From Lysobacterales bacterium (GTDB lineage: Bacteria; Pseudomonadota; Gammaproteobacteria; Xanthomonadales; SZUA-36): a stretch of DNA of 6,169 nt. The DNA lies in the NCBI GenBank assembly GCA_013213875.1, contig JABSSV010000321.1, positions 1 through 6,169 of the forward strand. The letters run 5' to 3'. A program made the position numbers and the translations under genes. Each line of letters opens with the position of its first letter. The first letter of the stretch is position 1. The notes under the pieces are model-generated. The model searched no databases and had not been told where the DNA came from. It saw only the letters and a program-made list of their open reading frames with translations. Shown here one piece after another: positions 1 through 4,592 of this stretch.

Positions 1-71
1 AGCTCTCCCTTTAGCAGACGCTCTAGTACAGAAATAACTTCTGAAACTGGCTTCTTGGTGTAACGCGCCAT
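1..71 (-). CDS. Start of second integron cassette gene, unknown protein (partial)
   Basis: Reading frame open to the left edge. Its ATG (71-69) lies 14 bases inside the cassette that begins at 85. The 23 complete codons start MARYTKKPVSEVIS and continue with a leucine/lysine/glutamate-rich stretch that looks like an amphipathic helix; no signal peptide is seen. An AGGTGG sequence (83-78) sits six bases before the ATG and is a good ribosome binding site, formed partly from the cassette's own recombination core (GTTAGGTGG). The position right after an attC junction, with the same polarity as the neighbouring cassette gene, argues that this is a real cassette gene. The fragment reminds me loosely of small immunity-like or hypothetical proteins common in cassettes, but it is too short to assign a function. 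Confidence 0.6.
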   Translation of the reverse strand, partial: MARYTKKPVSEVISVLERLLKGE

Positions 72-79
72 GTCTGGCC

Positions 80-157
80 ACCTAACGTTTGAGTTAAGCG
101 GCCGCGCGCAGCGCGGTCCGAGCAGGCGAAGCCTGCGGCTTGAATGACTTGTTATCT
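80..157 (-). other. attC recombination site of cassette 1
   Basis: Read on the minus strand the site runs from R'' AGATAAC (157-151) through L'' around ATTCAAGCCG, a central region, and L' GCCGCTTAACTC, to R' GTTAGGT (86-80). R' fits the GTTRRRY consensus exactly; R'' keeps the conserved TAAC end. The L''/L' pair (TTCAAGC against GCTTAA with an unpaired extra base) has the asymmetry that normally directs IntI to one strand of the folded site. The centre holds two perfect small hairpins: GCAGGC-ttc-GCCTGC (136-122) and CCGCGC-tgc-GCGCGG (116-102). The crossover lies between the G at 86 and the T at 85. The site also encodes the C-terminus of the cassette protein. Confidence 0.92.
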
Positions 158-568
158 TGCGGCCCATCTCCGCCCAACTTGAGCGAAAGCACCCCAAGAA
201 TTGCATAAGTCACGATACCCACCAAAAAAATCCAAACAAAAGAGTCACTAACCGTTACCGATAGTGGCGCATCGAATCGCTTTGGCAAATGATTAGCAAA
301 TGCCCAAGCCTGAACAACCATACCCCAAAAATAAATTGCCGCCATGACATAGCGTGAGTTCTGAAGCCCTGACAATAAGCACACACTTGCGATAAGAAGG
401 ATCAACGGTAGAACCATGGTGGTCACTAGCGTGACCCAACCAGGCGGCATAGCGTTTACCAAAGCGAGCATGTCTTGCGGGAATGGAATCAAACCAACCC
501 ACTGATTCACCGCAAACGCGGCCGAAAAATAGCCAAGTACTTTGAGGCGAGGGCTCAAAACAAGATAA
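86..568 (-). mobile_element. Integron gene cassette, first in the array (complete, 483 bp)
   Basis: The cassette is bounded by two core sites read on the minus strand: G^TTATCTTG at the attI junction (569-561) and G^TTAGGTGG at the attC end (86-78). In the free circular cassette the final G joins TTATCTTG, giving an R' box that is exactly complementary over nine bases to the R'' box CAAGATAAC (159-151). This match, expected only from IntI-mediated insertion, fixes both ends. It carries one gene in the usual orientation, pointing away from intI, with attC at its 3' end. By eye its base composition is clearly less GC-rich than the flanking chromosomal genes, as is common for cassettes acquired from other sources. 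Confidence 0.9.
94..558 (-). CDS. Small four-helix membrane protein encoded by cassette 1, function unknown
   Basis: A 154-residue protein with four hydrophobic segments (about residues 6-25, 41-64, 70-91 and 105-128), short loops and a polar, alanine/proline-rich tail (129-154), so an inner-membrane protein. The size and layout resemble DoxX-like small membrane proteins, but I see no diagnostic motif and do not assign the family. The start is a TTG at 558-556, ten bases inside the cassette; no ATG or GTG lies upstream in frame before a stop, and the first internal ATG (residue 30) would remove the first helix. No Shine-Dalgarno sequence precedes the TTG, so initiation may be weak. The last 21 residues (Q134 to the end) are encoded by the attC site, and the TAA stop (96-94) lies within the L' arm. 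Existence is well supported; function is unknown. Confidence 0.8.
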   Translation of the reverse strand: MSPRLKVLGYFSAAFAVNQWVGLIPFPQDMLALVNAMPPGWVTLVTTMVLPLILLIASVCLLSGLQNSRYVMAAIYFWGMVVQAWAFANHLPKRFDAPLSVTVSDSFVWIFLVGIVTYAILGVLSLKLGGDGPQDNKSFKPQASPARTALRAAA

Positions 569-591
569 CTATTAATTAGTTGGTTGGGGGC
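561..591 (-). other. attI core with cassette junction
   Basis: On the minus strand the junction is G^TTATCTTG (569-561): the G belongs to attI and the remainder to the inserted cassette. The crossover is centred in an imperfect palindrome, AACTATTAATTAGTT (567-581), whose five-base arms AACTA/TAGTT flank five bases. This fits two inverted integrase binding boxes of an attI simple site. The site lies on the side of intI opposite its reading direction, where attI belongs. The outer limit of attI, including any additional integrase-binding direct repeats toward intI, cannot be set by eye. Confidence 0.75.
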
Positions 592-798
592 GCTTTTGTC
601 TGAACGACGCCCGGTTTTTGTTGCTTCTATGCCTCATGGCCCCCACTAACCCCCGATTATTTTTGCGTTTGCTGCTGTGTTATTTGAGTTGGTTTCTTTG
701 TTTGTAGCTTAGTTCTTACGTCACAAAGTGCAAGTTACTGTCCATTTCGCCTCGATTTTTGTTTTAGCGTGGGGCGCTATGAATTGGGAGCAAACGGG
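592..798. promoter_or_regulatory. AT-rich attI-intI leader, expected site of cassette and integrase promoters
   Basis: This stretch of about 200 bases has no credible gene. In integrons it should hold the distal part of attI, the cassette promoter reading left and the integrase promoter reading right. I see no convincing promoter pair on either strand. The best leftward -10 candidate is AATAAT (661-656), but no matching -35 lies at a suitable distance; a TGGACA (744-739) lacks a good -10. A CTGT half-site (738-741) is not followed by ACAG eight bases on, so no standard SOS LexA box is visible. A CCCCC-actaa-CCCCC motif (640-654) is the only obvious repeat. Composition is T-rich and unlike the flanking GC-rich coding DNA. 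Confidence 0.4.
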
Positions 799-1788
799 AT
801 GAGTTCGGTACGACTGTTGGACCGGGTCCGCGCAGCCATCCGCGTGCGGCAATACAGCTATGCGACGGAGAAGGCCTACACGGACTGGGTGCGCCGCTTT
901 ATTTTGTTTCATAACAAACAACATCCGGCAGAGCTTGGCAAAGAGGCCATTGAGGCGTTTCTGACCCACCTGGCGGTGGTGCGCGGGGTAGCCCCGGGCA
1001 CGCAGAATCAGGCCTTGCAGGCGCTGCTGTTTCTCTATCGCCAGGTGCTGGAGATCGAGCTGCCCTGGCTCGACCAAGTGGTCCGCGCCAAACCGCAGCG
1101 GCGCATGCCGGTGGTTCTGAGCCGGGCGGAAACGCTGCGCTTGCTGGCGGCAGCGCCGCCACGCCAGGCCCTGCCGCTGGCGCTGCTCTATGGCGCCGGC
1201 CTGCGCACTGCCGAATGTCTCGCCCTGCGCGCCGGGGATGTGGATTTTTCCCGCGCTACCTTGCGCATCCATGCGGGCAAAGGGGGCAAAGACCGCATGA
1301 GCATGCTGCCTGAGCAGTTGGCCGCAGCGCTCAAGCGTCAAATGGCGCGCGTGCGTTTACTGCACCAGGAAGACCTGGAACGCGGGCACGGCCAGGCACG
1401 TCTGCCAAGGGCCCTGCAGCGCAAGCTGGGCAAAGCCACGCAGCGTTTCTGCTGGCAGTATCTGTTTCCCAGCGAGCTGCGCTCGGAAGATCCGCAGGAT
1501 CCGGGTCACTTCTACCGCTGGCACGTGCACCCCTCCACCCTGCGCAAGGCCCTGGCCCGCGCCCGGCAGCGGGCGGGCATTGATAAACGCGTGACCTGTC
1601 ACACGCTGCGTCATTCTTTTGCCACCCACCTGCTGGAGGCAGGGACCGACATCCGCACCATTCAGCAGCTGCTGGGTCACAGTGACCTTCGCACCACCAT
1701 GATCTACACGCATGTGGTGCGTCGTGGTGCCTGCGGTGCCCTGTCGCCCCTGGACCAGACACCGACGCCCCTAGCGGGCGGCCAGTAA
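799..1788 (+). CDS. intI: Integron integrase (tyrosine recombinase)
   Basis: Catalyses site-specific recombination between attI and folded single-stranded attC sites, inserting and excising cassettes. I start it at the ATG (799-801), preceded by GGGAG at 786-790 with eight-base spacing; this gives 329 residues against 337 for IntI1. A GTG at 769 would add ten residues but lacks as good a ribosome site. The N-terminal SAM-like core-binding domain covers about residues 5-95. The catalytic domain carries R136 (GAGLRTAE), K161 (AGKGGKDR), H268 and R271 (HTLRHSFATHLL), H294 (LLGHSDLRTTMIYTH) and nucleophile Y303, so it appears active. The insertion at about 190-250 (LPRALQRK ... WHVHPSTLRKAL) is specific to integron integrases and separates it from XerC/XerD. 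It is transcribed away from the cassettes and overlaps the convergent oxidoreductase gene by 18 bp. It resembles chromosomal IntI proteins more than the class 1 clinical type, though this is judged by eye. Confidence 0.95.
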   Translation: MSSVRLLDRVRAAIRVRQYSYATEKAYTDWVRRFILFHNKQHPAELGKEAIEAFLTHLAVVRGVAPGTQNQALQALLFLYRQVLEIELPWLDQVVRAKPQRRMPVVLSRAETLRLLAAAPPRQALPLALLYGAGLRTAECLALRAGDVDFSRATLRIHAGKGGKDRMSMLPEQLAAALKRQMARVRLLHQEDLERGHGQARLPRALQRKLGKATQRFCWQYLFPSELRSEDPQDPGHFYRWHVHPSTLRKALARARQRAGIDKRVTCHTLRHSFATHLLEAGTDIRTIQQLLGHSDLRTTMIYTHVVRRGACGALSPLDQTPTPLAGGQ

Positions 1789-3054
1789 GCGACGCTGGCG
1801 CTGCAGCGTGCGCCAGCTGGCCCGTGCCACACTTAAGTCCGGCTCCGGCCGGCCCCGCTCCCCCAGCGCCACCAGCTGCTCGTAATACCAGTACATGACG
1901 GCGAAACCGCTGACGGCCCGAAGCGACAGGCTCCGGTTCATAAAGGACAGCCAGCCGGGCAGCAGCGCCAGCTGCTGTTCAAAGCGCGGCAACTCTCCGG
2001 CGCCGCCCAGCAACCGGGCCGGGCCATCGGTCGCCACACACAGGGGCCGGCCGAGGCCGATCACGTCCGCTGCGCCACCGCTGAGCGCCTGCTCCATGGC
2101 ATCCCGGCGGCGAAAGCCGCCGGTCACCATCAGGGGAATGTTCACTTCCGCCTGCATGGCCAGGGCGAAGTCCACAAAGTAGGCCTCGCGGGCCAGCGTG
2201 GAGGCCTTTACCCCCTGTTGGGCCACCGGTTCCAGACCCTCCATATCCAGCAGCCGGGGCTGCTCGTAGGTGCCACCGGAAATCTCGATCAGGTCCACGC
2301 TGGCGGCTTCCAGCCAGCGCGCCACCTGCAGACTGTCGCTGAAGGCAAAGCCGCCCTTTTGAAAATCAGCGCTGTTGAGCTTTACCGCCAGGGGAAAGGC
2401 GGGGCCCACTTCGGCACGCACCGCTGCCACCGTCTCCAGCAATACCCGGGCCCGGTTTTCCAGGCTGCCCCCATAGCGGTCCTCCCGCAGGTTCGTGCGC
2501 GGGCTGAGAAAGGATGAGAACAGGTAACCATGGGCGGCATGCAGCTGCACACCGCTGAAGCCCGCGGCCTGACAGGCCCGGGCTGCGCGGGCGAAACGCG
2601 CTGGCAAGGCCGCCACCTCCGCCTCGGTGAAGGGCACCGGCTCTCCGAACTGACCACCGGGCAGGCCCACGCGTACGGCGCTCGGCGCCTGGGGGCGTGG
2701 GTTGATCGGTTTCATGGTCTGTCGGCCCGCGTGACTCAGCTGCACCCAGCAGTGATTACCGGCCCGGGTGGCAGCCGCCGCCCAACGCGCCAGTGCCGCC
2801 GCCTGTTCGCCAGCTGGCTCACGATCGATAATCACATTACCGGGCCGTTCCAGGTGGTCCGCGTCAATCTGTACATTACCGGTCAGCAGCAGGCCCGCAC
2901 CGCCGTCGGCCCACAGTCCGTAAAGCTGCTCCAGCGCCGGACCAGGCACGCCAGCAGCCGTGGCCAGGCCTTCCGTCATGGCAGCCTTGGCCAGCCGGTT
3001 GGGCAGCACCGCACCGCAGGGCAGCGCGAGCGGCTGCGCTAATAACTCATTCAT
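1771..3054 (-). CDS. Old Yellow Enzyme family NADH:flavin oxidoreductase
   Basis: A 427-residue FMN-dependent TIM-barrel enzyme, expected to be cytosolic and to use NAD(P)H to reduce activated C=C bonds or similar electrophiles; the natural substrate is unknown. The N-terminal AKAAMTEG segment (T27 at the flavin-tuning position), QLSHAGRQ (105-112) and VQLHAAHGYLFSSFLSPRTN (169-188) are family hallmarks. H172, H175 and Y177 match the YqjM-type H-x-x-H-G-Y active-site set. RYGGSLENR (193-201), VTGGFRRR (310-317) and ADVIGLGRPL (329-338) complete the barrel and FMN phosphate site. There is no 2,4-dienoyl-CoA reductase FAD/NADPH domain; instead there is a C-terminal tail of about 60-90 residues beyond the barrel. 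The start has a near-perfect AGGAGGA (3067-3061) six bases before ATG. It is divergent from the transporter and converges on intI with an 18-bp overlap. The family is sure, the substrate is not. Confidence 0.93.
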   Translation of the reverse strand: MNELLAQPLALPCGAVLPNRLAKAAMTEGLATAAGVPGPALEQLYGLWADGGAGLLLTGNVQIDADHLERPGNVIIDREPAGEQAAALARWAAAATRAGNHCWVQLSHAGRQTMKPINPRPQAPSAVRVGLPGGQFGEPVPFTEAEVAALPARFARAARACQAAGFSGVQLHAAHGYLFSSFLSPRTNLREDRYGGSLENRARVLLETVAAVRAEVGPAFPLAVKLNSADFQKGGFAFSDSLQVARWLEAASVDLIEISGGTYEQPRLLDMEGLEPVAQQGVKASTLAREAYFVDFALAMQAEVNIPLMVTGGFRRRDAMEQALSGGAADVIGLGRPLCVATDGPARLLGGAGELPRFEQQLALLPGWLSFMNRSLSLRAVSGFAVMYWYYEQLVALGERGRPEPDLSVARASWRTLQRQRRLLAAR

Positions 3055-3152
3055 GGCTCATCCTCCTGCGCGCAGCATAGCGCAGCCCGGGCCACGGACC
3101 CAGCAAGCTCTGGTAGCATGCGCAAGCAGCGAACACACAGAAGGACAACACG
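3055..3152. promoter_or_regulatory. Divergent intergenic region between oxidoreductase and transporter genes
   Basis: Both promoters for these two divergent genes should lie in these 98 bases. The ribosome sites are clear: AGGAGGA for the oxidoreductase (minus) and AAGGA (3141-3145, seven bases before ATG) for the transporter (plus). Possible -10 elements are TAGCAT (3113-3118, plus) and TATGCT (3081-3076, minus), each matching four of six consensus bases; neither has a convincing -35 partner. A six-base inverted repeat, CTGCGC (3066-3071) and GCGCAG (3080-3085), lies beside the oxidoreductase ribosome site and could be an operator or a short leader hairpin. The promoters are inferred from position more than from sequence. 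Confidence 0.4.
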
Positions 3153-4556
3153 ATGGCAAACATCGGTCGTAAAGCAGACACCTGGGGCTCCCGTTTTGGT
3201 TTTCTAATGGCTGCCGTAGGCTCCTCCGTGGGCCTGGGCAATTTCTGGCGCTTTCCCTACACGGCGGGGGAAAACGGCGGCGGTGCATTTATCGTGCTGT
3301 ATCTGGTGTGCGTGGTACTGGTGGGCCTGCCCCTGCTCATGGCCGAGTATGCCGTGGGCCGGAAATCCGGCACCTCAGCCATCGAGGGCATCGAGCAGCT
3401 GGCGCGCCATGAGGGGCGCAGTGGTGCCTGGGGCGTCACCGGCTGGGTGGGCACCTTTACCAGCTTCTTTATCCTGAGCTTCTACCTGGTGATCTCCGTG
3501 TGGCTGATCGCCTTCCTCATGCAGGCTCCCACCGGGGTCTTTAGCGGCATGGACGCAGCCGCCTCCGCCGCCAACTTCACCAACACCATCGGCCAGGGCG
3601 ACGGCGCGCTGGCGCGTAAATGGGGCATTCTCGGGCTGCTGGGTCTGCTGCTGGCGGCCAATGTCTGGGTGGTGGGACGCGGCGTGAAAGGGGGTATTGA
3701 AAAAGCCGCCACGCTGCTCATGCCGGTGTTCTTTCTCATGCTGCTGGCGGTGGTGGCCTACGCGGTCACCCAGGGTGATCTGGCGCGCACCATCAGCTTC
3801 CTGTTCGAGCCCAAGTGGGCCGATGTGGGCTTTCGTACCTTTCTCTCAGCCCTGGGACAGGCGTTCTTTTCCATCGGTATCGGCGTGGCTCTGATGATCA
3901 CCTACGGCGCCTATCTTGATCGCGACAGCAACATTCCCAAATCGTCCGCCATCGTCGTGACCACGGACAGCTTCGTGGCGCTGATCGCAGGCTTTGCCAT
4001 CTTCCCCATCGTGTTTATGGCCGGTCTCGACCCGGCCGGCGGACCGGGCCTGTTCTTTATCTCTATGCCGGTGGCCTTCGGTGCCGTGCCCGGTGGCGCC
4101 CTGTTTGCGACCGTGTTCTTCGCGCTGGCCCTGTTTGCCGCCTTCACCTCCTCCATCTCGCTCATGGAGGTGTCCGTTTCCTGGCTGGAAGAGCGCGAGG
4201 GCGTCACCCGCTTTGGCGCTGCCATGGGCATCGGCGTGGCCCTGTGGCTGATTGGCGCCGCGCACGTATTCTCCCTGGACTATCTGGATTTCCTCGACTT
4301 CATCACCGAGGGTCTGCTGCTGCCCCTGGGCGGCCTGCTTATGGCCCTGTTTGCCGGCTGGGCCGTGCGCCGCGAGACGCTCACCAGTGAGCTGGGGGAT
4401 GGCCGGGTCATGGACCTCTGGCGCCTGTTGATTCGCTGGTTCGTGCCCGGCTTCGTTGCCTTCGTGCTGGTCTTCGGCTTCCTGGACAAGATTCAGGACC
4501 AGTACGGCGTGGCCCTGCCTGCCCTGCTTACCAGCTTCCTGGGCCCCAACGGCTGA
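3153..4556 (+). CDS. Sodium-dependent transporter, SNF/neurotransmitter:sodium symporter family
   Basis: A 467-residue inner-membrane symporter of the LeuT-fold NSS family, expected to import an amino acid or related amine with Na+. TM1 carries the unwound signature GSSVGLGNFWRFPY (23-36) with G23, V26 and N30 at LeuT Na+ positions and R33 at the outer gate. ENGGGAF (40-46), TM6 AFFSIGIGVALMITYGAY (237-254) and TM8 AAFTSSIS (329-336; A329, T332, S333 matching the LeuT Na2 residues) are all present. D382-F383 in TM10 matches the gate Asp-Phe. I count 11 membrane segments: about 14-36, 44-67, 96-124, 157-175, 183-206, 232-254, 263-290, 314-345, 352-372, 383-405 and 425-445, so it lacks TM12, as do the bacterial members MhsT and Tyt1. 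In TM7 the LeuT E290 position is alanine and the N286 position is D272, which may supply the negative charge that replaces chloride. Substrate cannot be read from sequence. Confidence 0.93.
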   Translation: MANIGRKADTWGSRFGFLMAAVGSSVGLGNFWRFPYTAGENGGGAFIVLYLVCVVLVGLPLLMAEYAVGRKSGTSAIEGIEQLARHEGRSGAWGVTGWVGTFTSFFILSFYLVISVWLIAFLMQAPTGVFSGMDAAASAANFTNTIGQGDGALARKWGILGLLGLLLAANVWVVGRGVKGGIEKAATLLMPVFFLMLLAVVAYAVTQGDLARTISFLFEPKWADVGFRTFLSALGQAFFSIGIGVALMITYGAYLDRDSNIPKSSAIVVTTDSFVALIAGFAIFPIVFMAGLDPAGGPGLFFISMPVAFGAVPGGALFATVFFALALFAAFTSSISLMEVSVSWLEEREGVTRFGAAMGIGVALWLIGAAHVFSLDYLDFLDFITEGLLLPLGGLLMALFAGWAVRRETLTSELGDGRVMDLWRLLIRWFVPGFVAFVLVFGFLDKIQDQYGVALPALLTSFLGPNG

Positions 4557-4562
4557 GCCAAA

Positions 4563-4590
4563 GCGCCGGCGCCGCCCCGGCGGCGCTGGC
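4563..4590. terminator. GC-rich hairpin, probable bidirectional terminator
   Basis: The 36-bp gap between the convergent stop codons holds an almost perfect GC hairpin, GCGCCGCC (4569-4576) and GGCGGCGC (4579-4586), with only two bases between the arms, so the innermost pairs must open to form a loop. An alternative pairing uses AGCGCC (4562-4567) with GGCGCT (4582-4587). The plus strand is followed by TATTCTT and the minus strand by TTT, both weak U tracts. Placement between convergent genes supports termination in both directions. Confidence 0.65.
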
Positions 4591-4592
4591 GC

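Noticed and set aside
640..654. CCCCC-actaa-CCCCC motif as an extra recombination site or direct repeat of attI
   Set aside because: It does not fit GTTRRRY on the minus strand (GTTAGTG) and no second copy was found; it may be chance in a C-rich patch.
739..744. TGGACA as the -35 of a cassette promoter
   Set aside because: At 16-18 base spacing the -10 candidates match poorly, three of six at best.
769..798. GTG start for intI ten codons upstream
   Set aside because: The ATG at 799 has a well-spaced GGGAG and the extra residues have no counterpart that I recognise in integron integrases.
721..1341. 206-codon open frame on the minus strand across the intI start
   Set aside because: It is antisense to intI, whose domains and catalytic residues are unmistakable. 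Long antisense frames are expected in GC-rich coding DNA, and the translation shows no recognisable domain.
2530..3042. 170-codon open frame on the plus strand inside the oxidoreductase gene
   Set aside because: It is antisense to a well-conserved enzyme gene, has no clear ribosome site, and its product looks like random GC-rich translation.
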